This document shows positions 21,178 to 30,262 of a stretch of 64,000 nt of DNA, piece after piece. Location: contig NZ_LR134290.1 in assembly GCF_900636545.1 (NCBI RefSeq), positions 2,108,001 to 2,172,000 on the forward strand, read 5' to 3'. The notes below the pieces were generated by a model. The model saw nothing but the letters and a program-made list of their open reading frames with translations. It did not search any database and had not been told where the DNA came from. Source of the stretch: Pseudomonas mendocina (GTDB taxonomy: Bacteria; Pseudomonadota; Gammaproteobacteria; Pseudomonadales; Pseudomonadaceae). How positions within the stretch are numbered: the stretch's first letter is position 1; every line of letters starts with the position of its first letter. The position numbers and the translations under genes were made by a program.

Positions 21178-21977
21178 CAGCGTGTGGCGATCCAAATCAG
21201 CAGCCCCGCCTGAAACAGGCTGAACGCGACCAGGCAGGTAATGGTGAAGCGCAGGCCACTGTCTTCGCGCTTGAGTCGCTCGACCCGGTCTTCCAGCTTG
21301 CGCAATTTGACGTCCTGCTCCTGCAGTGTCTGGTCGGCCTGCTGGAGCATGGCGGCGGCGTCGAGCAACTCGAGGATCTGCACCTTTTCGGTATGCCAGT
21401 CGCCGTGTAGCGAGCTGACCCGCGGTGCGCTGTAGAAAGGCTTGAGCTGCAACGGGTCGCTGTACTCGATGGTGAAACCCTGTGCCTTCAGCGCGTGATC
21501 ACGGCGGGCGCGAGCGGCCTCGTTGAAGTTGTCCTTCGTCGGCAGGGCGCCGCCCTCTACCTGATAGTGCGCGTAATGCTTGCGTGCCCAGGCGATGCCT
21601 TGGGCCATGAGAAAGCGCCCCAGACCGCGATTGGCCGGCTCGACGCTCAGGCCCTTGTCCGGGCCGAAACGCACCTCCTTGCTCTGATGGTCGGCCCAGA
21701 CTTCCAGCAGGTTGGTCTGACGATGCAGGCGCTGGCCGGGCACCTGGATGGTCAGGCGCAACAGGCTGGTGTCCTTGGCATGCCGTTCTACCCGGCCAAG
21801 CTGGACGAAGCGCAGCGGTCTCGGCCCGGTTTCACGGTCGACGGGCAGCGGCGCCAGACGCAGCAGGTTGAACTGCTCGGCTGGCAGATCAGACCAAGGA
21901 TGCGCTACAGCGGGCGTTTCGCCTGCAACTGCTTCGGCGTCGGTGGCTTGCGCCTGTGGGGCTGGGTTTTCGCTCAT
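21177..21977 (-). CDS. Hypothetical protein with coiled coil and C-terminal anchor
   Basis: A 266-residue protein. The N-terminal 25 residues are Ala/Pro-rich. The middle (about 60-150) has a GNAT-like pattern (RFVQLGRVERH, then RGLGRFLMAQGIAWARKHY), without proof of acetyltransferase activity. Residues about 195-245 form a coiled coil (LLDAAAMLQQADQTLQEQD...). The last 20 residues are a hydrophobic helix, so it is probably tail-anchored in the inner membrane. The stop codon overlaps the end of the MITE-like element. Confidence 0.8.
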   Translation of the reverse strand: MSENPAPQAQATDAEAVAGETPAVAHPWSDLPAEQFNLLRLAPLPVDRETGPRPLRFVQLGRVERHAKDTSLLRLTIQVPGQRLHRQTNLLEVWADHQSKEVRFGPDKGLSVEPANRGLGRFLMAQGIAWARKHYAHYQVEGGALPTKDNFNEAARARRDHALKAQGFTIEYSDPLQLKPFYSAPRVSSLHGDWHTEKVQILELLDAAAMLQQADQTLQEQDVKLRKLEDRVERLKREDSGLRFTITCLVAFSLFQAGLLIWIATR

Positions 21978-22013
21978 GGGCGTCCTGTGTACTGTTCGGC
22001 GGCCTTCGATGCG

Positions 22014-22976
22014 TTATCGGCCATTTTCCTCAGCACTGGAGCGAATAAAGGCGACGATCCGCTCGCCCAGCGCGCGGGCCAAGGGTAGCTGCGGATCGTC
22101 GTAGGACGCTAGCTGTTCGTTCCAGGGCGCCGGTGTGATGCGCATGACATGGTTCATGCCGGGAATCAGTGCCAGCTCGGCATCGGGTTTGGCCTGCTTG
22201 AGCACCTCGGCGTTGTCCGGGCTGACCTGGGCATCGTGCGTGCCCTGCACGATCAAGGCGGGAATCTGCAGTGCGGCGAAGTTCGCTGCCGGGTCCTGGC
22301 GCAGCAGGCTGATCAGGTAGGGCTGCACGCTGGGGCGATAGATCGCCTGTAGCTCTTTCGGCACCTTCGGCTGCAGCCTGCCGCGAATCAGGTTGGCGAG
22401 GATGTGCCGGCTTTCGTCCAGCAACGGCGGCGGTAGGCGCATGGCCAGTTGCATATCCAGCACCTGGCCGATGGGGTAGGCGGGGCCGGCTATCGAAACC
22501 AGTGCATCGGCCTGGCTACCGGGCGCGGCCAGGCTGGCAACCAGCGCGCCCTCGCTGTGGCCGATGAGAATCAGCCGATCAAAGCGTGGATCGTCCCGCA
22601 GCAGCCTGGCCCAGCCTTCTGCATCGGCTACGTAGTGCTCGACGCTGAGGTCCTTTTCATCCGGCGTGGCGGCCCGGCTGGCGGCCACGCCGCGCTTGTC
22701 GTAGCGCAGGCTGGCGATGCCGTTGCGTGCCAGCACCTGAGCCAGCTTCTTCAGTGCGTCGTTATGGCCGCCTTCGGGGTTGTTGCCATCGCGGTCGGTG
22801 GGGCCGGAGCCGGCGATCAGCAGCGCCACCGGCACCGGCTTGTCGCTTTGCGGCAGCAGCAGGCTGCCGTACAGGGTGCCCTGGTCGGTATCGAGGCTGA
22901 TGGGCAGTTGGCGGGTGGTGCTGGCCTGGGCCAGGCCGGTGATCAGGGTGAGGGACAAGAGCAGGGCTCGCAGCAT
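22014..22976 (-). CDS. Exported alpha/beta hydrolase
   Basis: A 320-residue protein with a signal peptide (MLRALLLSLTLITGLAQA, cleavage likely after A18). The serine hydrolase elbow GHSEGALVA is near residue 140. HGxx-type residues lie in LLIAGSGPTDRDGNN, and the late PALIVQGTHDAQV and GMNHVMR supply the probable Asp and His. It resembles YqiA/BAAT-type periplasmic acyl hydrolases. The start at 22976 fits the signal peptide; 23006 is an alternative. It is divergent from aroC. Confidence 0.85.
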   Translation of the reverse strand: MLRALLLSLTLITGLAQASTTRQLPISLDTDQGTLYGSLLLPQSDKPVPVALLIAGSGPTDRDGNNPEGGHNDALKKLAQVLARNGIASLRYDKRGVAASRAATPDEKDLSVEHYVADAEGWARLLRDDPRFDRLILIGHSEGALVASLAAPGSQADALVSIAGPAYPIGQVLDMQLAMRLPPPLLDESRHILANLIRGRLQPKVPKELQAIYRPSVQPYLISLLRQDPAANFAALQIPALIVQGTHDAQVSPDNAEVLKQAKPDAELALIPGMNHVMRITPAPWNEQLASYDDPQLPLARALGERIVAFIRSSAEENGR

Positions 22977-23130
22977 GATGGGGGCAGGGTAGTGGCAGGT
23001 TGGCATTGGACGCGTTCGGTTGAACAAGGTTCGGGGTGAACTGCAAGTAGGTGGCAGGTATACTCGCCCACCTTGTGAATCGAGCCTGCGCAGTGTCAGG
23101 CCGATGCTGAATCTCGCGGAGCGTCTTCCC

Positions 23131-24222
23131 ATGTCCGGCAATACCTACGGCAAGCTGTTCACCGTCACCACCGCTGGCGAAAGCCATGGCCCGGCGCTGG
23201 TCGCCATCGTCGACGGTTGCCCGCCGGGTGTCGAGATTTCTCTGGAAGACCTGCAGCGCGACCTGGATCGCCGCAAGCCGGGCACCAGCCGCCACACTAC
23301 GCAGCGCCAGGAAGCCGACGAGGTGGAAATCCTCTCCGGGGTGTTCGAGGGCAAGACCACCGGTTGCTCCATCGGCCTGCTGATCCGCAACACCGACCAG
23401 AAGTCCAAGGACTACTCGGCGATCAAGGATCTGTTCCGCCCGGCCCATGCCGACTACACCTATCACCACAAGTACGGCATCCGCGACTACCGTGGCGGCG
23501 GCCGTAGCTCGGCGCGCGAAACTGCCATGCGCGTGGCCGCTGGTGCTATCGCCAAGAAGTTCCTGGCCAGCCAGGGCATCGTCATCCGTGGCTACATGAG
23601 CCAGCTCGGCCCCATCGAAATTCCGTTCAAGACCTGGGACAGCGTCGAGCAGAATGCCTTCTTCAGCCCCGATCCGGATAAGGTGCCGGAGCTGGAGGCC
23701 TACATGGATCAATTGCGCCGCGACCAGGATTCGGTCGGCGCGAAGATCACTGTGGTTGCCGAAGGCGTCATGCCAGGCCTCGGCGAGCCAATCTTCGACC
23801 GCCTTGATGCCGAACTGGCTCATGCGCTGATGAGCATCAATGCGGTCAAGGGCGTAGAGATCGGCGCCGGCTTCGCCTGCGTCGCCCAGCGTGGCACCGA
23901 GCACCGTGACGAGCTGACCCCTGAGGGTTTTCTCTCCAACAACGCCGGCGGCATCCTCGGCGGTATCTCCAGTGGCCAGCCGATCGTTGCCCACCTGGCG
24001 CTGAAACCGACCTCCAGTATCACCACGCCGGGGCGTTCCATCGACGTCGACGGCAACCCGGTGGACGTCATCACCAAGGGCCGTCACGACCCTTGCGTTG
24101 GCATCCGCGCCACGCCGATCGCCGAGGCGATGATGGCTATCGTGCTGATGGATCACCTGCTGCGTCACCGCGCGCAGAACGCCGACGTGCGCGTCACCAC
24201 GCCGGTGCTGCCACAACTGTGA
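23131..24222 (+). CDS. aroC: Chorismate synthase
   Basis: The 363-residue enzyme of the last shikimate step, converting EPSP to chorismate with reduced FMN. Signatures are [34 protein letters not shown], and the late [15 protein letters not shown]. The start at 23131 matches the usual N-terminus ([10 protein letters not shown]) with GGAG upstream, although the frame is open further upstream. It is followed 13 nt later by an MFS transporter gene, probably in the same operon. Confidence 0.97.
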   Translation: MSGNTYGKLFTVTTAGESHGPALVAIVDGCPPGVEISLEDLQRDLDRRKPGTSRHTTQRQEADEVEILSGVFEGKTTGCSIGLLIRNTDQKSKDYSAIKDLFRPAHADYTYHHKYGIRDYRGGGRSSARETAMRVAAGAIAKKFLASQGIVIRGYMSQLGPIEIPFKTWDSVEQNAFFSPDPDKVPELEAYMDQLRRDQDSVGAKITVVAEGVMPGLGEPIFDRLDAELAHALMSINAVKGVEIGAGFACVAQRGTEHRDELTPEGFLSNNAGGILGGISSGQPIVAHLALKPTSSITTPGRSIDVDGNPVDVITKGRHDPCVGIRATPIAEAMMAIVLMDHLLRHRAQNADVRVTTPVLPQL

Positions 24223-24235
24223 TCCAGGCGGCGGC

Positions 24236-25387
24236 ATGAGCGCGGCCTTGCCGTACTGGCGGCTGTCCGGCTTCTACTTCTTTTACTTCGCCTTGCTCGG
24301 CGGTACGGCGCCGTTTCTGGCGCTGTACTTCGATCACCTGGGCTTTTCCCCGGCACGGATCGGCGAGCTGATCGCCATTCCCATGCTGATGCGCTGTCTG
24401 GCACCGAACCTGTGGGGCTGGTTGGGTGACCACACCGGCCAGCGATTGCTGATCGTGCGCCTCGGCGCGTTGTGCACCCTGATCTGCTTCGCTGGCATCT
24501 TTCTCGGTCAGAGCTATGCCTGGCTGGCGCTGATCATGGCCACCCATGCCTTTTTCTGGCATGCGGTGTTGCCGCAGTTCGAGGTCATTACCCTGGCCCA
24601 TCTGCGCGAGCAGGCGGCGCGCTACAGCCAGATTCGCCTGTGGGGGAGCATCGGTTTCATCGTCGCCGTGGTCGGCCTCGGCCTGCTGTTCGAATGGCTG
24701 AGCCTGGACGCGTACCCGGCAGCGCTGCTGGTGATCATGGGCGGTATCGTCATCAGCAGTTTCTGGGTGCCCAATGCACAGCCTGTGCTGCGTCCGAGCG
24801 CGCTGGAGCCGGAGGGTTTTCTGCGCCAGTTGCGCCGCCCCGGCATTCTCGCGTTCTACATCTGCGTTGGGCTGATGCAGTTGAGCAATGGCCCGTACTA
24901 CACCTTCCTCACCCTGCATCTGGAGGGCGTCGGCTACAGCCGCGGCGCCATCGGTCTGTTCTGGGCGCTGGGCGTAGTAGCGGAGATTCTGCTGTTCCTG
25001 GTCATGGCGCGACTGCTGCAGCGTTACTCGCTGCGCACCGTGTTGCTGGCCAGCTTCCTGATCACCGCCTTGCGCTGGCTGCTGCTGGGTAATCTGGCCC
25101 AGTACCTGCCGGTGCTGCTGCTGGCGCAGTGCATGCACGCCGCTACCTTCGGCGCCTTCCATGCCGGATGCATCCACTTCGTACAACGTAGTTTCGCCGA
25201 TCGCCAGCAGGGTCAGGCCCAGGCGCTCTATGTCAGTCTGGCCGGCATCGGCGGTGCGTTGGGCGCGTTGTATGCCGGTTACAGCTGGAAGAGCCTAGGC
25301 CCGGCCTGGACCTTCGCCATCGCCAGTCTGGTAGCCTTGCTTGCAGCCTACGTCATAGCCACCCGTCTGCCGCCCGAGCGGCCCTGA
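24236..25387 (+). CDS. MFS transporter, HcaT/PPP-type
   Basis: A 383-residue carrier with about 12 transmembrane helices. The N-terminus (LSGFYFFYFALLGGTAPFLALY) and motif GWLGDHTGQRLLIVRLGA are those of the 3-phenylpropionate/nucleoside-type MFS_1-like family. The substrate cannot be read from the sequence. It starts 13 nt after aroC, an arrangement also known, from memory, in P. aeruginosa. Confidence 0.87.
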   Translation: MSAALPYWRLSGFYFFYFALLGGTAPFLALYFDHLGFSPARIGELIAIPMLMRCLAPNLWGWLGDHTGQRLLIVRLGALCTLICFAGIFLGQSYAWLALIMATHAFFWHAVLPQFEVITLAHLREQAARYSQIRLWGSIGFIVAVVGLGLLFEWLSLDAYPAALLVIMGGIVISSFWVPNAQPVLRPSALEPEGFLRQLRRPGILAFYICVGLMQLSNGPYYTFLTLHLEGVGYSRGAIGLFWALGVVAEILLFLVMARLLQRYSLRTVLLASFLITALRWLLLGNLAQYLPVLLLAQCMHAATFGAFHAGCIHFVQRSFADRQQGQAQALYVSLAGIGGALGALYAGYSWKSLGPAWTFAIASLVALLAAYVIATRLPPERP

Positions 25388-25403
25388 ATCGAGTGAATCC
25401 TTC

Positions 25404-25943
25404 ATGAGCAGTCTCGCCGTCCACCTGCACACCTCACCGGAGTTGCCGAACAAGGTACTGAACCACGCCGATGACATCGCCAGCACGCTGGCGGCGGTGG
25501 GTATTGACTATCGCCAGGTGGAGCTGCCGGCTGCGTTGCGACCCGGCTGCGAGCAGGCGGAGTTCGATGCGGCTTATGGCCTCTGGCTGCAGGCGTTGAT
25601 GAGCAGGGAAGGTCACGTGCAGCAGGAGCTGTTCAACCTGCAGCGCAACCATCCGCAGAAGCTGGAGCTGCGTGCTCGCTACCTGGATGAGCAGGTACAG
25701 GCCTCGGTCAGCGCCTGGTTGTTCATCGGCGGTTTCGCTCAGCTCAGCGTGCATCTCGATGGTTACGTCTACCTGCTGCAAGGCGAGCGTGGTGATCTGC
25801 TGACCTTGCCGGTCGGCACCCGCCACTGGTTCGACCTGGGTGAGGAGCCGCATGCGCTGGTCGTGCGCCTAAGTGGCAGTGACGAGGCGCCGGAGCGCAC
25901 CGGCGACGATATCGCCAGGCGTTTTCCGCGCCTGGGTGACTGA
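25404..25943 (+). CDS. Degenerate acireductone dioxygenase-like cupin
   Basis: A 179-residue protein with clear similarity to MtnD: the start SPELPNKVLNHADDIASTL, HPQKLELRARYLDE, LPVGTRHWFDLGEEPHALVVRL and the end DIARRFPRL. Active enzymes bind Fe/Ni through HxHxxxxE and a later His. Here the first three ligands are replaced (Q97, Q99 and S103) and only H141 remains. The normal partners mtnB and mtnC are absent nearby. It is probably not an active dioxygenase. Confidence 0.8.
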   Translation: MSSLAVHLHTSPELPNKVLNHADDIASTLAAVGIDYRQVELPAALRPGCEQAEFDAAYGLWLQALMSREGHVQQELFNLQRNHPQKLELRARYLDEQVQASVSAWLFIGGFAQLSVHLDGYVYLLQGERGDLLTLPVGTRHWFDLGEEPHALVVRLSGSDEAPERTGDDIARRFPRLGD

Positions 25944-26052
25944 GACGCCGGCTCCATTTCATGTCACGCGCGCAATGGGAACAAACCCTACGGGAACCCA
26001 GGCTGGCTGCCGACTATCTTATGAAGGCAACCTTTAAGACAGGAGTGTCGTC

Positions 26053-26244
26053 ATGGGTTCTACTTTCAATGGGCTGATTGGCCTGGTCATTCTGGCCCTG
26101 GATATCTGGGCCATCATCAATGTGATCAAGAGCAACGCCGAGACCGGCATCAAGATTCTTTGGATTCTGCTGATCGTGCTGTTGCCGGTTATCGGTCTGA
26201 TCATCTGGGCGCTAATGGGGCCGCGCGGTAACGTCAGAATCTGA
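26053..26244 (+). CDS. Small PLDc_N-type membrane protein
   Basis: A 63-residue protein with two transmembrane helices (about 7-24 and 34-54) joined by a short loop. The pattern LDIWAIINVIKSNAETGIKILWILLI and the ending WALMGPRG resemble the phospholipase D nuclease N-terminal (PLDc_N) domain. CAGGAG is upstream of ATG 26053. Its role is unknown; such proteins are common in pseudomonads. Confidence 0.8.
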   Translation: MGSTFNGLIGLVILALDIWAIINVIKSNAETGIKILWILLIVLLPVIGLIIWALMGPRGNVRI

Positions 26245-26264
26245 TCAAAGCTGCTCTACCCGGC

Positions 26265-26285
26265 GCACCCTGGCATCCAGGGTGC
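26265..26285. terminator. Hairpin between convergent genes
   Basis: GCACCCTGG (26265-26273) and CCAGGGTGC (26277-26285) form a perfect 9-bp stem with a 3-nt loop. It lies between the convergent ends of the PLDc_N-type gene and ogt. There is no T-run, so it is a possible bidirectional stop or stabilising hairpin. Confidence 0.5.
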
Positions 26286-26292
26286 ACTTCGC

Positions 26293-26790
26293 TCACAAAG
26301 CCAACTGCGTTTGCGTTGGTTGCAACACGCCCTCAAGTTCCAGCAGTTGCTGCTTGCGCGGCAGTCCGCCCGCATAACCGGTGAGGCTGCCATTGCGACC
26401 GATCACCCGATGACAGGGCACGATGATGGATATGGGGTTGGCGCCATTGGCCGCTCCCACCGCGCGTACGGCCTGCGGCCTGCCGATGACGTGGGCCAGC
26501 TCGGAATAGCTGCAGGTTCGGCCATAGGGAATGGCCAGCAGCGCCTGCCAGACGGCCTGCTGGAATGCCGTGCCCTTGGGCGCCAGGCGCAGTTCGAACT
26601 GACGGCGCTTGCCTGCGAAGTATTCGTCCAGTTGGCTGCACACGGCGTCCAACTCGTGGCCAGCGGGTTGCCAGGTTTCCTCGATGCGCCAGGGGCGGCT
26701 GTCCAGTTCCATCAGCAGCAATTGCAGGCCGCTTTCGTCGCCTGCGATAAACAGTGGCCCGATGGGGCTGTCTTGGTAGCGGTAATGCAT
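26293..26790 (-). CDS. ogt: Methylated-DNA--protein-cysteine methyltransferase
   Basis: A 165-residue suicide repair protein that takes the methyl group from O6-methylguanine onto its cysteine. The active-site motif is IVPCHRVIG. The helix-turn-helix part, GTAFQQAVWQALLAIPYGRTCSY, is present. ATG 26790 has GGGAGG upstream and begins 2 nt beyond the alkA stop. The two repair genes clearly form an operon. Confidence 0.94.
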   Translation of the reverse strand: MHYRYQDSPIGPLFIAGDESGLQLLLMELDSRPWRIEETWQPAGHELDAVCSQLDEYFAGKRRQFELRLAPKGTAFQQAVWQALLAIPYGRTCSYSELAHVIGRPQAVRAVGAANGANPISIIVPCHRVIGRNGSLTGYAGGLPRKQQLLELEGVLQPTQTQLAL

Positions 26791-26792
26791 GG

Positions 26793-27671
26793 TCAGCCTC
26801 CCGAATAGCAATGCCAGAGATGCGCGGCGGCGTAAGCTCGCCAGGGACGCCAGGCTTCGGCGCGGATTTTCAGACGACGGGCGTCGATGCCGCCAACTCC
26901 CCATACTGGCGCCTTGAGCAGGCCAAGATCGCTGGCGGGAAAGGCATCGGCTTCACCGAATGCACGCAGGGCGATGTACTCCGCTGTCCACGGGCCGATG
27001 CCGGGCAGGGAGCAAAGTTGCTCGATCAACGCCGCGCTGCCGTCGCGCAGGCTCAGTTGCAGGCTGCCGTCAGCAATACTTGCAGCGAAATGCTGCAGGC
27101 ACTGCACGCGCTTGCCGGGCATGCCGATGCCAGTCAGATCTGCGTCGGCAAGCACCTGCGGCGTCGGAAACAGACGGCTGATGCCCAGCGCTTCCGGCGT
27201 CTCGATCGGCGTGCCGACGCGTTGTACCAGGCGCCCGACTATGGTGACCGCCGCCTTGACTGTGACCTGTTGGCCGACGATGGCACGTACCGCCTGCTCG
27301 AACGGATCGAACGCTACTGGCAATCGCAGGCCTGGGTTGCGCTGCAGCAGCGGTGCGAGCAGCTCGTCGGTGCTTAGGTGGCGGGCAATCGCGTCTGGCT
27401 CGCTATCGAGATCGAACATGCGCCGCACGCGCTGCTCCAGTTGATCGAGATGCGCTGGCGACGCGATGCGGCAGCGCAGTTCCAGGGCGTTCTGCCCGGG
27501 CAACGGTGCCACGCGTAGCCAGCCTGGCGCACCGTCGATGCTGAAGCCGCGGCTGTAGCTGTCTGCGCTCAGTGACTCGAGTCCCGGGACCGCACGTAGG
27601 GCGAAGTGGCCATGGAACTGTTGCCAGTCCCACGGTGGTTGATAGGGTAGAAGCAGCGTGATGATGTTCAT
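26793..27671 (-). CDS. alkA: DNA-3-methyladenine glycosylase II
   Basis: A 292-residue base-excision glycosylase that removes alkylated purines. It has the AlkA N-terminal domain (PYQPPWDWQQFHGHFALRAV) and the HhH-GPD domain with LCSLPGIGPWTAEYIALRA. The catalytic Asp follows in FPASDLGLLK. It has no fused Ada domain. The start at 27671 fits the family N-terminus (MNIITLLLPY). It is the first gene of the alkA-ogt operon. Confidence 0.92.
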   Translation of the reverse strand: MNIITLLLPYQPPWDWQQFHGHFALRAVPGLESLSADSYSRGFSIDGAPGWLRVAPLPGQNALELRCRIASPAHLDQLEQRVRRMFDLDSEPDAIARHLSTDELLAPLLQRNPGLRLPVAFDPFEQAVRAIVGQQVTVKAAVTIVGRLVQRVGTPIETPEALGISRLFPTPQVLADADLTGIGMPGKRVQCLQHFAASIADGSLQLSLRDGSAALIEQLCSLPGIGPWTAEYIALRAFGEADAFPASDLGLLKAPVWGVGGIDARRLKIRAEAWRPWRAYAAAHLWHCYSGG

Positions 27672-27863
27672 GGCTGGCACCCTAGCTCGGCCTTGGCGGC
27701 TTGTCAGCGTGAAGATGACTTTCAAACTGGCCTAACGATACTGGAGGCGGCTTTGTGGGGGGGCAAAGTGGACAGAAGTACAGCATCACCTACCCTAAGG
27801 GCTTTCTAGTGCGTATGATGCGCGCCCTTCGATCATCCTTTACTACACCGGGAGGTGCCCAAG

Positions 27864-29021
27864 ATGACTGAGCACGAACAACCGCGTCCTGCAGGCGAGA
27901 AGCTGCACAAAGTCCTGGCCCGCCTCGGGCTGGCCTCGCGTCGCGAGATAGAAACCTGGATCGCCGAAGGGCGGGTCAAGGTCAATGGCGCCGCTGCGAC
28001 CCTGGGCCAGCGCGTCGATGCCAATGATGCCATCGCCCTCGATGGTCGCCTGCTCAAGCGTGAAGAGATCACCGGCTCGGTTCGCCGTGTGCTGATCTAC
28101 AACAAGCCTGACGGCGAGATCTGCACCCGTGACGACCCGGAAGGGCGCCCCACTGTATTCGACCGTTTGCCGCGTCCGAAAGAAGGGCGCTGGATCAACA
28201 TCGGGCGCCTCGATATCAACACTACCGGTTTGCTGCTGTTCACCACCGACGGTGAATTGGCCAACCGCCTGATGCACCCGTCCTATCAAATGGACCGCGA
28301 ATACGCAGTGCGTGTGCGTGGTGAAGTGACCGAGGAAATGCTGGAGAACCTCAAGACCGGCGTGATGCTCGAGGACGGTCCGGCCAAGTTCACCGACATC
28401 AAGGAAGCGCCAGGCGGTGAAGGCTTCAACCACTGGTATCACTGTGTGGTGATGGAAGGGCGCAACCGTGAGGTTCGTCGTTTGTGGGAATCCCAGGGGC
28501 TGGTGGTCAGCCGCCTGAAGCGTGTGCGTTTCGGACCGGTATTCCTTACCTCCGAACTGACCATGGGCCGTTGGCGCGAGATGGATCAGCGCGAAGTCGA
28601 CATCCTCAGCGCCGAAGTCGGCCTGACTCCGCAGGCGCTGCCGGCGATGAAGGAAAAGACCCGCGAGAAGCTCGACCGCCTGCAGCGCAAGTCGGCCAAA
28701 CCGGTGGAAGTGCGTGGCAAGCGTGTACTGCGTCCGGCGAAAGATGAGGCAGGTGCCGAAAATGCTCGCCCGAGCCGTGCCCCGCGCCGCGAGGAAGCTG
28801 AGCAGCGAACGCCGCGTGGTCCGCGCAAAGAGGGTGGTGAGCGCCGCGAGAATGGCCGTGGCACACCGGTGGCGGAGCGTCCGGGCGATGTGAAGAAGCG
28901 TCAGCCGCGCCCGGCCGTCGAGTTGTCCGAGCGCCCGGCGCGCAAGCCGCGTCCAGCAGCACCCGGCAAGCGTCCGCCATCTGGCGATGGTCAACGCCCC
29001 GGCTTTGGTCGTAAACGCTGA
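27864..29021 (+). CDS. rluB: 23S rRNA pseudouridine synthase RluB
   Basis: A 385-residue enzyme that makes a pseudouridine in helix 89 of 23S rRNA. The S4 domain is at residues 10-75 ([17 protein letters not shown]). The catalytic motif is [17 protein letters not shown], with the nucleophilic Asp. The C-terminal 110 residues are a low-complexity Arg/Pro/Lys-rich tail, typical of pseudomonad RluB. ATG 27864 has GGGAGG at good spacing; an in-frame GTG lies at 27855. Confidence 0.93.
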   Translation: MTEHEQPRPAGEKLHKVLARLGLASRREIETWIAEGRVKVNGAAATLGQRVDANDAIALDGRLLKREEITGSVRRVLIYNKPDGEICTRDDPEGRPTVFDRLPRPKEGRWINIGRLDINTTGLLLFTTDGELANRLMHPSYQMDREYAVRVRGEVTEEMLENLKTGVMLEDGPAKFTDIKEAPGGEGFNHWYHCVVMEGRNREVRRLWESQGLVVSRLKRVRFGPVFLTSELTMGRWREMDQREVDILSAEVGLTPQALPAMKEKTREKLDRLQRKSAKPVEVRGKRVLRPAKDEAGAENARPSRAPRREEAEQRTPRGPRKEGGERRENGRGTPVAERPGDVKKRQPRPAVELSERPARKPRPAAPGKRPPSGDGQRPGFGRKR

Positions 29022-29027
29022 TAAACG

Positions 29028-29057
29028 AAAAAAGGGACTCCACAGAGTCCCTTTTTT
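29028..29057. terminator. Bidirectional terminator
   Basis: AAAAAAGGGACTC (29028-29040) and GAGTCCCTTTTTT (29045-29057) form a perfect 13-bp stem with loop CACA and T-runs in both directions. It ends rluB and the convergent diguanylate cyclase gene. Confidence 0.95.
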
Positions 29058-29094
29058 CATTCTGGCGCGGAGTTCATTCGCGCCTTGCAGTCTT

Positions 29095-30021
29095 TCAGCC
29101 GGCCATGGACAGGCGATTGCGGCCTTCGCGCTTGGCCACATAAAGGGCGTTATCAGCTCGGCGCAGCAGGCTTTCGGCTGACTCGCCCGGCAACAGGCTG
29201 GCGCAGCCGAGACTGATGGAGACGTCAATCGGGCGTCCGGCATCCAGGCATTGCAGTTCCAGTACCGCAAAGCGCAGGCGCTCGCCCACCAGTGCGGCTC
29301 CGTCGCGGCTGGTGCCTGAAAGAATCACCAGAAACTCCTCGCCGCCGTAGCGGAACACCATGTCGACGTTGCGCAACTGGTTCTTCAGGGTCTGCGCGAC
29401 GGCTTTCAGCACCTCGTCACCAAGCGCATGGCCGTGGTTGTCGTTGATGGTTTTGAAGTGGTCGATATCGAGCATCAGCAGCGATAGCGGCTGCAGGTTG
29501 CGGCGGGCCAGGTCCACCTCGCGCTGCAGGACCTGGTCCATGGCGATGCGGTTGCCGGTATCGGTCAGCGGATCGCGCAGGGCGCTTTGCAGTGCGGTTC
29601 GGTAGAGCAGGGCGTTACGCAGCGGGAACAGCAGGCTGGCCAGCAGGGACTCCAGCTGGATGAGCTCGTCCTCGGCGAAGCGTTGCTTGCGACGGAAGAT
29701 CAGTTCCCCCAGGTACTCTCCCTCGTGGCTCAGGCGATAGCCGGCCGAGTGCGGTGCGCGCTCACCCAGTTCCATGCGCAGATCGTAGGAGGGATGCTGG
29801 AAAGCCAGTGCATCGAGTGGCACCAGACGCTGCACTTCGCGATAGAACAGGTTCAGGATGCGCTCCGCGTCCAGGCTGGTCTGCAGTTGCAGGCTCAACT
29901 GGTGGCGCAGCCCTACCAGGCTGGTGGGCTTGAGCGGCAGATTGCGGTTGCCGGTAAAGCCGAGGCGCTGCAGTTTGGCGGCGTCGAAGTCGATGGTGTT
30001 GGAGTGGCTGGGGGGAACCAT
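29095..30021 (-). CDS. Diguanylate cyclase
   Basis: A 308-residue cytoplasmic signalling enzyme that makes c-di-GMP from two GTP. The N-terminal part (about 40-145) has a GAF-like pattern. The GGDEF domain begins near residue 150 (RDPLTDTGNRIAMD; LDIDHFKTINDNHGHALGD). The active motif is RYGGEEFLVIL. An inhibitory I-site, R-N-V-D, lies five residues before it, so product inhibition is likely. No transmembrane segment is seen. From memory this matches the gene following rluB in P. aeruginosa. Confidence 0.92.
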   Translation of the reverse strand: MVPPSHSNTIDFDAAKLQRLGFTGNRNLPLKPTSLVGLRHQLSLQLQTSLDAERILNLFYREVQRLVPLDALAFQHPSYDLRMELGERAPHSAGYRLSHEGEYLGELIFRRKQRFAEDELIQLESLLASLLFPLRNALLYRTALQSALRDPLTDTGNRIAMDQVLQREVDLARRNLQPLSLLMLDIDHFKTINDNHGHALGDEVLKAVAQTLKNQLRNVDMVFRYGGEEFLVILSGTSRDGAALVGERLRFAVLELQCLDAGRPIDVSISLGCASLLPGESAESLLRRADNALYVAKREGRNRLSMAG

Positions 30022-30141
30022 GGAGCTGAACCTCTGGCGCGATGGTGCGACGAGAGGGTTAGAGCGAATTCCATGCCAACTGGTTCATGCTGGCATAACG
30101 CCCTGATAAATAAAGGTTTTAGGTGGGATCGCCGGGGCTGT

Positions 30142-30159
30142 CCGGCAAGCAATTGCCGG
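30142..30159. other. Short hairpin downstream of the SDR gene
   Basis: CCGGCAA (30142-30148) and TTGCCGG (30153-30159) form a 7-bp stem with a 4-nt loop. It lies in the 241-nt gap between the diguanylate cyclase start and the SDR stop. Otherwise no coding signal was seen in the gap, which should hold the cyclase promoter. Confidence 0.4.
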
Positions 30160-30262
30160 TTGTCTGGCGGTGCTGGTGGCAATGTGCTGCCGTGCGGCAA
30201 GGGGCATGGCGGATTTCTGTCGCAGCATGGCCCACTGTCTGCAGCAGGCCATGGCGTATCTC

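Noticed and set aside
23020..23130. Longer N-terminus for chorismate synthase
   Set aside because: The family start MSGNTYGK at 23131 has a ribosome site; the upstream part is the divergent promoter region.
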